DNA of 64,000 nt from Ustilaginoidea virens. Its lineage: Eukaryota; Ascomycota; Sordariomycetes; Hypocreales; Clavicipitaceae. A program made the position numbers and the translations under genes. Below are positions 1 through 10,798 of the stretch, piece by piece (the first letter of the stretch is position 1; every line of letters starts with the position of its first letter). The notes below the pieces were generated by a model. It was not told the origin of the DNA. It worked only from the letters and a program-made list of their open reading frames with translations, and made no database searches. Where the stretch lies: assembly GCF_000687475.1 (NCBI RefSeq), contig NC_057320.1:868001-932000 (forward strand). The letters run 5' to 3'.

Positions 1-699
1 GTGCCGTCCAGCCCAGCTCGACGGAAGCTTGCTTGCATAGCCCCCTTCTCGCTCAGCTGGGCGTCCGCCATCCATCCGGCCATTGTGCATGGACAGTGGC
101 GTTTGCGTCGGCCGTATTCTGGCAATATTCGCTGATGGCGCAGCATCCAAGCCAACCTTGCCCACCACGGCCAATCGATCTCATGACAGATTGGTCATTA
201 ATTAGCGCGACGGCTCAAAATTGGCGTTCAGACTTGGCGCTCAGGTTCCCCCCCCCGGTCCCCGCGACTGATAATTAACCGGCTTGTGTACCCCAGTGCC
301 TGCCTCTTATTACTTCCAGCCTGGCCTGCTGCGAGGGCCTCCGTCGTTTGCACACATCAATGTCAAAGTTGACTTGCCGGCTTCCCGCAGCCATTCGCAC
401 GCCTTTTGCCCAGGGCTACTCGTTCCTCCCCGTCCATGATCTGCGCCCATCCCAAAAACGCCGAGGGGCCGGCCCCCCGTTGCTTTGCCTCCCTGCCACC
501 GGACCGATTGGCAGCCTGGCAGGAGCAGCACCCCGCCCCCTGCACGGGCACTTCGCTGGCCCGCATCTTAATAGAAATCAACGAGACTACATATCAACCG
601 ACCTATGCCCCCCCCTAGTCATTCGACCCCCCCATAATAACTTAACAGACCTAACCAATGCTCTTTCCTAATATAGAGATACGCTAATAAATAGTAGTA
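1..699. other. Left-edge DNA without a recognisable gene
   Basis: GC-rich to about position 600, then shifting to AT-rich. Reading frames here are short, overlap each other on both strands and carry no recognisable domain. I see no gene, RNA or repeat that can be supported. Confidence 0.6.
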
Positions 700-1235
700 G
701 ATCCCTTAATCTATAGTAGCCACTAGACTATAAGTATCTTTATATATATTTTTCTATAGTGAGTGACTTCCCTTATATTTTTACTAGGTATCCCTACCTA
801 AGAACCTAATATTAAAAGTAGATAAAGTACCTTTATATAGACTTTTATATCGAAAGTGACTTCCTTTCTTTTATTAGGTAGGTACCTAGGTCCTTAGGTA
901 CTATACGTAGAAAAAGTACCTTTATATATATTTTTCTATATAAAGTGACTTCTTATATTTCTACTAAGTACCTAGGTACCTAGTATCTAGGTACTAGGGA
1001 TAGAAAAAGAGGTACCTTTATATATATATTTCTTTCGAAAGTGACTTCTTTAATATTCTTACTAGGTACCCTTACGTAAGAACCTAATAAAACAGCAGAG
1101 AAAGTACTTCTCCCTATATTTTTCTAAAGAAAGTGACTTCTTTAATTTCTTTTACTAGGTACCCCTACCTAAGAACCTAGTAAAATATCAGAGAAAGTAC
1201 TTCTCCATATAGTTTTCTATATAAAGTGACCTGAC
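700..1235. repeat. AT-rich tandem repeat, ~92-bp period, six copies
   Basis: The core AAAGTGACTTC (or a close variant) recurs near 763, 856, 955, 1041, 1133 and 1226, a spacing of 86-99 bp. Each unit also carries a TTTACTAGGTACC-like block and an AAGTACCTTTATATA-like block. The array is far more AT-rich than the genes around it. Such islands in fungal genomes often result from repeat-induced point mutation, but I cannot test that without a second family member. Confidence 0.75.
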
Positions 1236-1835
1236 CCACTATTCCCTAATAAACCAATTATATTAAGAGTATAGCCCACAGCAATGGTCAGGTCAGTTAA
1301 GTTATTATGGGGGGGTCGGATGACAAGGGGGGAACACAGGTCGGTTGACCTGTACCCTCGAAATCAACGGCCAGTGCTTCGGGTGTATGTATATATATCT
1401 CGGATCCTGCGGGGCCGGGGCTCACCCGGGAACAATTGCATTGTTCCTTTCGGTGACGCGCGTCCACGGCTTGCTGTAGCTTGTTGATGTAGCTTGTTCA
1501 GTGCTGTGGGAGTATAGCCTCTCAGTGCTGCTTGGAGGCTTGGAGGGCGTTTACGTACGGATGGCCGTGATGGCCCTTGGCACGCTTGAGCTCGCGCCGC
1601 GTGTCGAGCCACTCGAGTGCGCCGTGTAGCATCTGGTCGATTGTCCAAGCCAGGTAGCTCGCGAGTCCGTCCTGGTAGCTTCTTGGTCCGAGATGGGGTT
1701 CAGCTTGGGGCGGGAGCAAGTTGACGTGCGCTTTGCCAGTCCGCCCAGCTGCCCCTTGTACCGAGTACCTGGCCGAACCGGCAGGTCTTGTCTCGCCCTC
1801 CAGTCTCCTTTAGCCGGCTTCCCCTTCTCTGACTG
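1236..1835. other. Intergenic DNA, possible decayed coding fragment
   Basis: A minus-strand frame at 1522-1719 looks somewhat protein-like (contains WTIDQMLHGALEWLDTRRELKRAK) but starts and ends inside repetitive DNA and belongs to no family I recognise. It could be a remnant of a mobile element or pure chance. Nothing else is supported between the AT-rich array and the decamer repeat. Confidence 0.3.
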
Positions 1836-1912
1836 GTGTGGTCTTTCATGGTCTTTCGTGGTCTGTCGTGGTCGGTCGTGGTCTGTCGTGGTCGGTCGTG
1901 GTCTGTCTGGTA
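1836..1912. repeat. Decamer repeat GTGGTCKGTC upstream of the sirtuin
   Basis: About seven copies of a 10-bp unit alternate between GTGGTCTGTC and GTGGTCGGTC, with decayed edge copies (GTGGTCTTTC). The array ends directly at two overlapping TACTCCGTAC motifs (1911-1927). Confidence 0.75.
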
Positions 1913-2389
1913 CTCCGTACTCCGTACTTAAAACCAGAGCAAAGAACAGGTCAACTTGCGGTGCACTACGTTACACTGCCCACTTGGGCACGTTGCAAAC
2001 GGTTGTTGCAGCACTCGCCGCAGCACATTGGCCTCACCCGCTCCACGCACGCTGCTGCTCAGCCACTCTCGTTTCTCTCCCTCTCCTTCTTCAACTCGCT
2101 CCAGCCCTTGGTCAAAGTCAGGACAATTTACTCCGTATCCTTCGTGCTTTTCAAAATCCGACCCCTCCCCCTCCTCCCCCCACCGCTGCGGCTGCTTTGC
2201 CGGCCTTGGTCGCGTCTCTCCGTCTTGGGTGGCCGCGGGCCCTTCCCCATCGGACATCCATCTCCGCTGGCGTCGGCCGTCGCCCACACACTCGACCAAG
2301 GAAGGGCCTTTCTGCCCTGCCCCGCCAAAACACAAAAGGGAAAAAAAAATAAATAAAAGAAGAAATAAAAAAAAAGAGAGGAAGAGAGG

Positions 2390-2393
<4 letters not shown>

Positions 2394-2441
<48 letters not shown>
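2394..2441. repeat. (GA)n microsatellite in the sirtuin 5' leader
   Basis: About 24 uninterrupted GA units lie 40 bp upstream of the sirtuin start codon, preceded by an A-rich stretch from 2341. It is probably in the core promoter or 5' untranslated region, so length changes could affect expression; that is inference. Confidence 0.9.
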
Positions 2442-2443
<2 letters not shown>

Positions 2444-2480
2444 CGTTCCCCCCCCCGCTCCTGGGGCCTTGCCACCACCG

Positions 2481-3698
2481 ATGCCTTCCCACAATGATGT
2501 AGAGGCCTTTCACGAGGTCCTTCGTTCCAGCCGCCGCATTCTGGCTCTTTGTGGGGCCGGCTTGTCCGCGTCGTCGGGACTACCCACCTTCCGAGGCGCC
2601 GGCGGCTACTGGAGAAGCCATGATGCCGCCAAGCTAGCCACCATGCGAGCCTTCATGACCGATCCGGGTCTCGTATGGCTCTTTTACGGTTACCGGAGGC
2701 ACCTGGCGCTGCAAGCCAAGCCCAACGCGGGCCATCGAGCATTGGCTGCCTTGGCCAACAAGAGCTCCAATGTCCTGTGTCTGACCCAGAATGTTGACAG
2801 TGAGTTTGACCACCTTGGCCGGCGGGCGGCAAGTCGCGAAATCCCTCTCAGCTTGGGCTTTACTCTTTCGAGCTACCGGCCCCACAACACGTCTTCAGAT
2901 CCCGATCCTCTCCAATGTCTTGATAAGTGGGAGTGTGAGGCTTGTCTAACCTCTATTGCTTTGTGCGACAGACCTATCCCAGCGTGCAGGCCATCCACCA
3001 GAGCAGCTTTGTACCTTGCACGGTTCCTTGTTTGACATCAAATGCACCACTGACGGGTGTGGGTGGATTCAACGGGGCAATTTTGACGATCCCTTTTGCC
3101 CAGCACTGGCCCCAGCTTCAGAGGACCCGGCGTCGGGGAAACCTCTGCCTCTTCTGAATCCATATCATCGTATCAAGCACGTTACCGAAGAGGAACTACC
3201 GAGGTGCCCGAAATGCAAGACTGGCCTGCAAAGGCCCGGTGTAGTGTGGTTCGGCGAGGAGCTCGACAAGGCCATGCTCGAGCGCATCAATGATTGGATC
3301 GCTCAAGAACGAGTCGTAAGCCTTGACCTTGCCAAAGCGACGCTGCTCGACGAGCATTGTCGTTTCCAATCGTTCTTTTTTTTTTTCTCTCTTTCTTTTT
3401 CTTTCTTTCTTCTTTTTTTTTTGCGTTGCCGGGTGAAGCTAATGCATCGCGGACGTAGGACTTGATGTTGGTGGTTGGCACGTCAGCCCAAGTGTATCCT
3501 GCGGCTGGCTTCATATCGAGAGCAAAGCTGCACGGAGCTCGTATCGTCAACATCAACCCGGAAGCCGAGGATGAGGCGGAATTGCGCAAGCTGCACCCGG
3601 GGGACTTTGCCTTTGGACAAGACGCGGCTAAGTGTCTGCCTCGATTGCTAGAACCCGTCATTGGCAAGCTTTCGGACTATGGGGACCCGGCATCGTAA
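2481..3698 (+). CDS. SIRT5-type NAD-dependent protein deacylase (class III sirtuin)
   Basis: Exons 2481-2799, 2972-3315 and 3459-3698 give 300 aa. Visible sirtuin motifs are GAGLSASSGLPTFRG (residues 25-39), TQNVD (102-106) continuing into NLSQRAGH across intron 1, the catalytic His of LHGS (His123), four Zn cysteines (131, 136, 185, 188) and GTSAQVYPA (228 on). The YGYRR segment (Tyr69, Arg72) matches the Tyr-x-x-Arg that lets SIRT5 bind succinyl- and malonyl-lysine, so acidic acyl removal is likelier than simple deacetylation (family knowledge). Location is probably mitochondrial or cytosolic, although no clear presequence is present. The intron 1 junction restores NVDNLSQ exactly. Intron 2 (143 nt) is packed with T and CT runs. 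The start is the only ATG close ahead of the conserved domain. Confidence 0.93.
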
Positions 3699-3860
3699 CC
3701 TTTTGGGGGGGGTGTCGTGAATGTTTTGGGGTGTGCATGATGCATGATGGATGTGGATTCAAGCGCAGGTGGTAAGACTTGGGCTGCTATTTTATTTTCT
3801 TTTCGAGCGATGCGAGTTTGAGAGGCGACGTTTAATGCAAAGGGGCTCAACGGGGGCAAG

Positions 3861-4324
3861 CTGGTTAAAGCTGGTTGAAGCTGGTTGAAGCTGGTTGAAG
3901 CTGGTTGAAGCTGGTTGAAGCTGGTTGAAGCTGGTTGAAGCTGGTTGAAGCTGGTTGAAGCTGGTTGAAGCTGGTTGAAGCTGGTTGAAGCTGGTTGAAG
4001 CTGGTTGAAGCTGGTTGAAGCTGGTTGAAGCTGGTTGAAGCTGGTCGAAGCTGGTTGAAGCTGGTTGAATGAAGCTGGTTGAAGCTGGTCGAAGCTGGTT
4101 GAAGCTGGTCGAAGCTGGTCGAAGCTGGTCGAAGCTGGTTGAAGCTGGTTGAAGCTGGTTGAAGCTGGTTGAAGCTGGTTGAAGCTGGTTGAAGCTGGTC
4201 GAAGCTGGTCGAAGCTGGTTGAAGCTGGTCGAAGCTGGTTGAAGCTGGTTGAAGCTGGTTGAAGCTGGTTGAAGCTGGTCGAAGCTGGTCGAAGCTGGTC
4301 GAAGCTGGTTGAAGCTGGTTGAAG
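3861..4324. repeat. 46-copy decamer minisatellite CTGGTTGAAG
   Basis: Twenty-one units run from 3861 to 4070, a 4-bp slip (extra TGAA) follows, then 25 units run from 4075 to 4324. The only common variant is T to C at unit position 6 (CTGGTCGAAG). It appears once near 4041 in the left half but about ten times in the right half. Because 10 is not a multiple of 3 and the unit lacks stops, all three minus-strand frames are open and encode the same decapeptide repeat (QLQPASTSFN). I treat it as non-coding, located 160 bp after the sirtuin stop. Confidence 0.97.
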
Positions 4325-5271
4325 ATGGCACGGTGGCAAGAGTCAATGTAAAGGCACGGGAAGGCGCAAGGCAGGTAGGGAGGGCATGCATGCATCGGGG
4401 GTCGCTGTGCTCTTGCCTTGCGGCGTAAACTCGCCGAGTTTCCAGTTTCCAGGTTCCGGCTGAACAAGGTCCAATTCAATGTTCCATTTGCACAGACGAG
4501 GGACTGCTGAATATCCTGCTGATGTTCTCATACAATCATCACCTTTATTGTCGCCATCAGCGCTTCTTGTCAAGTCTTGAGACGGTGCTGTCTAGGCAGC
4601 AGGCGCGCCGCAGCTGGAACCCACAGCAAAACTCAACTCCATCATTGTTGACTCGGATGGCAGGCAGGCAACCTGCGAGCTTCAATCTCGGACCAAGACG
4701 TGCCCGACACAACGTCCTCGTCACCTTTGCGGCAATGGCAAGACCGGACTCTGGAGCCTGTCCGTGCTGCTAAGGACATGGTGTTTTTTCCCGATATTTT
4801 CCAACATCTTCCGATATTCTTCAGTGTTTTCCCCCTCTTCTATTTGCCATCGTTCCCAGAGACTGCCGAACTGAGCCGGTGACAATGTCAGGTTCCCCTG
4901 CATTGGCCTGGGTGCGTCCCCACGAGGTAGTACGCATCCGTAAATGCCGCCGGCCAGTCAACGCTGCTGCAAGTCACTCACTTGGGCCTGGTAGCACTGC
5001 CTTCTTCTTGTGACCATGCGGCCGTCGGAGGGTATTTTGATGCCATACTCCGTACCCATACCAGACTCCGCACATCATCCAGTCTTCCTCCGCACCTCTC
5101 GCCGTCGCCGTCATTGTCGCTCCTGACGGGCTTGACGCTGGGTGCCCGACGAATTGCCCGCTTTCCAACAGGACAGGACAGGCTGCCACCATTCTGTGCC
5201 GTCCTCACCTCCCTCTTCCTTCCAACGGCCGTCGTCGACCAGAGGTAGCAGACGAGCCAACAGGCATTGCG
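4325..5271. other. Intergenic region ahead of the GH92 gene
   Basis: No gene is supported. The right part (about 4900-5271) should hold the GH92 promoter. It contains an exact TACTCCGTAC motif at 5046-5055 and a CT-rich stretch before the start codon. Confidence 0.55.
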
Positions 5272-7875
5272 ATGCGTCGTCCGACCTCGGCCCTCCTGCA
5301 GACGCTGCTTCTGCTCCTTGCCTCGGCGTCTCCTTCGCCTCACAACCCTGACCTGTTATCCTACGTCGACCCGTTGATAGGCAGTGTCAATGGAGGCAAC
5401 GTGTTCCCGGGCGCCACCTTGCCATATGGCTTGGCCAAGGCTGTGGCCGACGTGGACGGCCAAAACACCGGCGGCTTCAGCATGGACGGCAGCAACGTCA
5501 CCGGCTTTTCCAGCATCCACGACAGCGGAACCGGCGGAAACCCCAGCCTAGGCAACTTCCCGCTGTTTCCGCAGGTCTGCCGCGGCGACGAGCTGGACAA
5601 GTGCATGTTTCGCATCGGCGACCGCAAAGTCCCCTATCGGATGGACTCGGTCGTCGCCAAGCCCGGGCACTTTAGCATCCGGCTCGCCTCCGGCATCCAC
5701 GTCAACGCCACCGTTTCGCGCCGCGCCGCCCTGTACAGGTTCAGCTTCCCCAGCTCCGACGGCAGCCATCCGCTGATCCTGCTCGACCTCACCGATCTTT
5801 GGAAGAGCCGCCAGAATGCCTCCATTGCCGTGGACGAAAAGACGGGTCGCATGGTGGGCAACGGAACCTTTCTCCCCAGCTTCGGCGCCGGGTCCTACCA
5901 GCTTCACTTTTGCGTCGATTACTCTGGGGGCCGCGTTCACGACAGCGGCGTGTGGGTCAACAACCGCGCCGGGACGGAGCCCAAGGAGCTCTTCGTCACG
6001 CGCGGGTTCAACCTGTTTTACCTCGAGGCCGGCGGCTTTGCCAGGTTCGTCCCCGGCCCCGACAACACCATAACGGCCCGGGTCGGGCTCAGCTTCAAGA
6101 GTTCTCGCCAGGCGTGCAGCAACGCTCAGGAGGAAATACCAGAGCCTCTGGGAAGTTTCAACGACCTTGCCGTCGCAGCCCAGCATGAGTGGCGGAAGAA
6201 GCTCGACCCTATTTCCGTCCAGCCTGGCGGAGCAGACCAAGGCCTCTTGACCAGTTTCTATAGCGGTGCGTATCGAAGCATGGTATCCCCGCAGAATTAT
6301 ACTGGCGAAAACCCGCACTGGGACACCGGCGTGCCCTACTTTGACTCTTTCTATTGGCACGTCTCTTCTTTCTTTCCCTCTCTTTTCTGCTCTTTCTTCT
6401 TCTTCTTCTTTTCTTTGCGCATTCTGTCTCATGGACGCCCACGGCCAACATCTTGCTTTGCTGACAAAAAACGCCGCGTCGTTCCGCCGCTTTATCCCGC
6501 CGCTTTCCTTGCAGCATCTGGGACAGTTTTCGGGCGCAACACCCGCTCCTGACCATTATCGATCCGCAAGCCCAGACGCAGATGGTCCAGTCGTTGCTGG
6601 ACATGTACAAGCACGAAGGCTGGCTGCCCGACTGCCACATGTCCATGTGCAAAGGCTGGACGCAGGGAGGTTCCAACGCCGACGTGGTGCTGGTCGACGC
6701 CTACGTCAAGAATCTCAGCTCCACCATCGACTGGGAGCTTGCGCTCGAGGCCATCGTCACCGACGCCGAAAGGGAGCCCCTGGAGTGGTCGTACCACGGG
6801 CGCGGCGGCCTGCAGAGCTGGCGCAAGTACCACTACATCCCCTACCTGGACTTTGACCCTGCCGGGTTCGGCACCAACTCGCGCAGCATCTCGCGCACCC
6901 TCGAGTACGCCTACGACGACTTCTGCCTGGCGACCCTGGCCGGCGGCTTGGGAAAGGCCCCAGAGCAGGCAAAGTATCTGCGCCGCAGCATGAACTGGCG
7001 GAATCTGTGGAAGGAGGATCAGGTCTCCGTCATCAACGGCAAAGACAGCGGCTTCAAGGGCTTCTTGCAGCCAAGGTACATGAACGGCACCTGGGGGTTC
7101 CAGGATCCCATCGCATGCTCAGCCCTGGCGGGCTTTTGCTCGCTGACGTCGAATCCAAGCGAGACGTTTGAAGCGAGCGTCTGGCAATATATATTGTGAG
7201 TAGCTTGACCTCTCCCTCCTCCTCCTACTTCTGCTTCTTCTTCTTCTTCTTCTTCTTCTACCCGCATCTTTGCTGACGCCCTTTGCTTAACGCTTCCCCA
7301 GCTTCGTCCCCCACGCCACCGCGTCACTCATATCGCTCGTGGGCGGCGACGAGGCCTTCGTCTCCCGCCTCGACTTCTTCCACAAAAGCGGCCTGGCGGA
7401 CATCTCCAACGAGCCCGTCTTCCTCACCGTCTACCTGTACCACTACGCCGGCCGGCCCGGCCTGTCCACCAAACGCGCCCACACCTACATCCCCTCGTCG
7501 TTCAACAGCACCCACGGCGGGCTCCCCGGCAACGACGACTCGGGCTCCATGGGCGCCTTCCTCTTCTTCTCCGCCCTGGGGCTGTTCCCCGTCGCCGGGC
7601 AGGATGTCTACCTCATCAGCCCGCCCTTCTTCGAGCAGGTCAGCATCAGGCACCCGGTGACGGGGCGGACCGCGACCGTCCGCAACGTCGGGTTCGACGC
7701 CGCCTACGAGAGCGTCTATGTGCAAAAGGCGACGGTGAACGGCAAGCCGTGGACCAAGTCGTGGATCGGGCACGACTTCTTCACCGAGGGCTGGACGCTG
7801 GAGCTGACGCTGGGCAAGACCGAGTCGGACTGGGGGACGAAGCCGGGCGATCGGCCCCCCAGCTGGACAGGATGA
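5272..7875 (+). CDS. Secreted GH92 alpha-mannosidase
   Basis: Exons 5272-6356, 6515-7195 and 7302-7875 give 779 aa. The N-terminus (MRRPTSALLQTLLLLLASAS) is a signal peptide. The mature part starts with the GH92 block YVDPLIGSVNGGNVFPGATLPYG and continues with CKGWTQGGSNADVV and, near residue 670, GNDDSGSMGAF, typical of glycoside hydrolase family 92. These are Ca-dependent exo-mannosidases, mostly alpha-1,2, that trim N-glycans or mannoproteins outside the cell. Intron 1 (6357-6514) must use a GC donor: TTG|GCACGT joined to CAG|CATCTGG gives FYCIWDSFRAQH, while the nearby GT at 6361 breaks the frame. Intron 2 (106 nt) carries a CTT run. Exact linkage specificity cannot be read from sequence. 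Confidence 0.93.
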
Positions 7876-7910
7876 TGTTGGACACCATGGTTGTATTGGC
7901 GGGATTTTCT

Positions 7911-9020
7911 TGGGGGCGTTTGACTCAACCATCCCTTGAGAGAAGGGGAGCAAACAAGCTTCTCTTGTATGTAGCTATTTATTTTTAAGGCGTGTGAATC
8001 AACCATCCCTTGAGAGAATGGGGGCAAACAAGCCTCTCTTGTATGTGGCCATTTTTCGTCTCATCTCGCAGCTCAAGCGCACTTCTATCCTTGGCCACCA
8101 AGACCATCGTCCCGAGCATCTAATATAGCATTAGCATGGCGGCTAGAGTGCGGTCACGCTACCTACAGCTCCAAGAAGTATACTTGTGTTTAGGGGGCTT
8201 CCTTGATAGTTTATTGATTAAAAAGACATGGTTTAAATAGGAAGCCTCCTAGTTATAAGAAATAAGGGCAAAAAGGCTTTTTTTATGCTTAGCTATATAT
8301 TTTGAAGGCGTGAATCAACCAGCCCTTGAGACAATGGAGGCAAAAGCCTCATGTGTTTAGCTATGTATTTTGAAGGCATTCAACCAGCCCTTGAGATAAT
8401 AGAGGCAAAAGCCTCCTGTGTTTAGCTATGTATTTTGAAGGCGTGAATCAACCAACCCTTGAGATAATAGAGACAAAAGCCTCCTATGCTTAGCTATGTA
8501 TTTTGAAGGCGTGAATCAACCAACCCTCAAGACAATAGAGGCAAAAGCCTCCTGTGCTTAGCTATGTATTTTGAAGGCATTCAACCAACCCTTGAGATAA
8601 TAGAGGCAGAAGCCTCTTGTATTTAGCTATGTATTTTGAAGGCGTGAATCAACTAACCCTCAAGACAATAGAGACAAAAGCCTCCTATGCTTAGCTATGT
8701 ATTTTGAAGGCATTCAACCAGCCCTTGAGACAATGGAGGCAAAAGCCTCCTGTGTTTAGCTATGTATTTTGAAGGCGTGAATCAACTAACCCTCAAGACA
8801 ATAGAGACAAAAGCCTCCTGTGCTTAGCTATATATTTTGAAGGCGTGAATCAACTAACCCTCAAGACAATAGAGACAAAAGCCTCCTGTGCTTAGCTATG
8901 TATTTTGAAGGCGTGAATCAACTAACCCTCGAGACAGTAGAAGCAAAAGCCTCCTGTGTTTAGCTATGTATTTTGAAGGCGTGCGAGTCAACCATCCCCT
9001 GGGAATGGGGGCAGAAGCCT
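7911..9020. repeat. 65/68-bp minisatellite with an internal GAGGC-AAAA-GCCTC hairpin
   Basis: Units beginning GAAGGC start at 8304, 8372, 8437, 8505, 8573, 8638, 8706, 8771, 8839, 8907 and 8975, spaced 68 or 65 bp. Two length classes exist: GCGTGAATCAAC (68) and GCATTCAAC (65). Each unit contains AACCCTTGAGA, GAGGCAAAAGCCTCC and TTAGCTATGTATTTT. The inverted pair GAGGC/GCCTC is intact in about five units and broken by G-to-A (GAGAC) or similar in the others. Two diverged copies lie at about 7911-8055, directly after the GH92 stop, separated by a decayed stretch (8060-8303). Confidence 0.93.
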
Positions 9021-9724
9021 CTGCTCGAACGAATCTTCTCCATTACACTTCTTACAGCGCTGCTCGTCCCATCGATTGGGGGGCCCTTCGGCCCGCCCCC
9101 CGCTGCAGTGGTTTGCGCCCTGTCCGGCCTCTTTGCTATGAGATGCCCCCGGCCCGGCAGCCAAGCTGTGCGTTCCGACACATCGTCCTTGGGGCATCCT
9201 CCGCTGGCCGAGGCGGCAGCGCATGCCGTCCCCATGCCGGGCGACCCGGCAAGAGGGAAAGCCGCTTCGCTTCCGCCCGAAAAAAAAATAAAACAAAATA
9301 AAATAAAATAAAATAAAATAAGATGAAATAGAACCAGCACAGCCGGTGCTTCAAGTGCGGCTTCTCAACGCGTTTCCCAAGCTGCAGCGCTTCGACTATG
9401 CGGAGAAAAGCAGCACAGCCGGTGCTTTTGTCGACGCGTTCCCCCCGGTTGCGTTGCAGTGCTTCGGCTGGCTGTCCCGGGAGAACCAGTAAAGCCCGCA
9501 ATATATATTTCTCGACGCTCTTGGGCGGCAGACTTCGCAGCCTGGGCATCCCGGCCGCGCCGGTTATGGTGGACGACTTTGGCGGGGTGAGCTGAAGGAA
9601 AGGCTGGGGCCATGACCGTGTCGCGGCGCGCCTGTCTCGGCCGTCGTGCGGGGAAAACACACAGCCGATGTGCGGATAACACACAGTCGAGAAGGAAGGA
9701 GCAAAAAGCCAGAGTGCGCGCCCG
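9021..9724. other. Intergenic region between minisatellite and SAF4
   Basis: No gene is supported. An A-rich (AAAAT)n run lies at 9281-9322. GH92 and SAF4 converge on this stretch, so it may hold 3' ends. Confidence 0.5.
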
Positions 9725-10798
9725 TCAGTCGGAGTCGTATTCGACCAGTCCCGTTGGGCGGCTGTGTCCCCGCGAACAGGCTGGCGCTTTGCGGGGATGC
9801 GCTCCTGCGGCCGCGGCCCGGTCCGGGTCGGAGCGCTTCCTCTTGACGCCCGGGATCTTGGCCGCCTTTGCGCCCGGCCGCCTCTGCAGGAAGGGGTCCT
9901 GGGCGGCGCGCGTGTTGCTCACGACGGCCGAGGCAAAGTCGGCCTTGCGCCTCGGGGGCGCGTCCGCGGCGGCAGGGGCCGTGCCGAACAACGGCCTCGC
10001 CAGCGCCTTGTTGACCGCGCTCCCGCCGCCGCCGCCGCCGCCGTTGTTGTTGTTGTCGTCGTCGTCATCGTCGTCGCCCTCCTCGCCGAGCCCAAAGTCC
10101 ACCAGGGCCGCCCGCCTCGCATCCTCCTCCGTCGCCGGGAGCAGCTCCACGGCCAAGCCCATGCGGTCCTTGAGCGCCTCCGTCCGGGCGGCCTCCCTCT
10201 CCCTCTCCTCCCTGCCCACGCGGAAGGCCCGCCTCAGCTTCTGGTTCATGGCGTAGGCGTCCTCCCACAGCCGGGCCTGCGCGTCGACCAGCTCGTCGAT
10301 CCTCCTCCCCGACGCCGTGGCGCGCTCCCGGTCCTCGATCGTCCGCTCCAGGCTGGCAAAGGCGTTTCTGCGCAGCGCCTCGCGCTCCCGGTCCGTCAGG
10401 ACGACCAGCGCCTCGTCCCCGTCGCGGGCGGCCTCGCCGACGTCGCGCCGGGTGGCGCCCTGCACGACCACGTAGGCCGTGTTCTTGGGGTCGGTGCACA
10501 TCTCGATGGCGCCGCCGCACTGGGCGTGGCGGAAGCGGAAGCTCCATACCGGCGTGGTGTAGTAGCTGCCGACCTTTTTCTTCTCCGCGTTGAACCGGAC
10601 GCCCTGGCCGATGACGGTGGGCTGGGGGCAGGACGCGCACCAGACGGGGAAGGGCATTTCGAAGCGGACGGTGAGGGTGCCGTGGGAGGCCAGCTTGGAG
10701 GCTCGCTGCCCGAGGGCGTGCTTCCTGTGCAGCTTGTTGGCGGAGGTGGTTCCTTCGACGTCGGGCGGGACGTAGCGTCCCATGTTGAAGCCCTGCAT
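9725..10798 (-). CDS. SAF4: SAF4/CCDC130-type splicing factor (CWC16/Yju2 family)
   Basis: A single exon encodes 357 aa. The N-terminal half is the CWC16/Yju2 domain: MGRYVPPDVEG, a pair of CxxC-like zinc ligands (WCASC and HAQCGGAIEMC), FEMPFPVWC, NAEKKKVGSYYTTP and TDPKNTAYVV. This matches CCDC130/Saf4 rather than Yju2 itself. The family acts in the spliceosome around branching and exon ligation (established for relatives). A charged helical stretch follows (about residues 135-215), then an acidic low-complexity tract (D7, N4, G7) and a basic tail with KRKR. The start MQGFNMGRY is chosen because a second Met five residues on sits inside the conserved block. It converges with GH92. Confidence 0.9.
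   Translation of the reverse strand: MQGFNMGRYVPPDVEGTTSANKLHRKHALGQRASKLASHGTLTVRFEMPFPVWCASCPQPTVIGQGVRFNAEKKKVGSYYTTPVWSFRFRHAQCGGAIEMCTDPKNTAYVVVQGATRRDVGEAARDGDEALVVLTDREREALRRNAFASLERTIEDRERATASGRRIDELVDAQARLWEDAYAMNQKLRRAFRVGREEREREAARTEALKDRMGLAVELLPATEEDARRAALVDFGLGEEGDDDDDDDNNNNGGGGGGGSAVNKALARPLFGTAPAAADAPPRRKADFASAVVSNTRAAQDPFLQRRPGAKAAKIPGVKRKRSDPDRAAAAGAHPRKAPACSRGHSRPTGLVEYDSD

Noticed and set aside
2800..3035. Read-through of sirtuin exon 1 as a longer protein
   Set aside because: The frame past 2799 lacks sirtuin sequence, while splicing to 2972 restores NVDNLSQRAGH.
3792..4479. Long minus-strand proteins made of QLQPASTSFN repeats
   Set aside because: They exist in all three frames of a 10-bp minisatellite without stops; no start context, introns or non-repeat domain support them.
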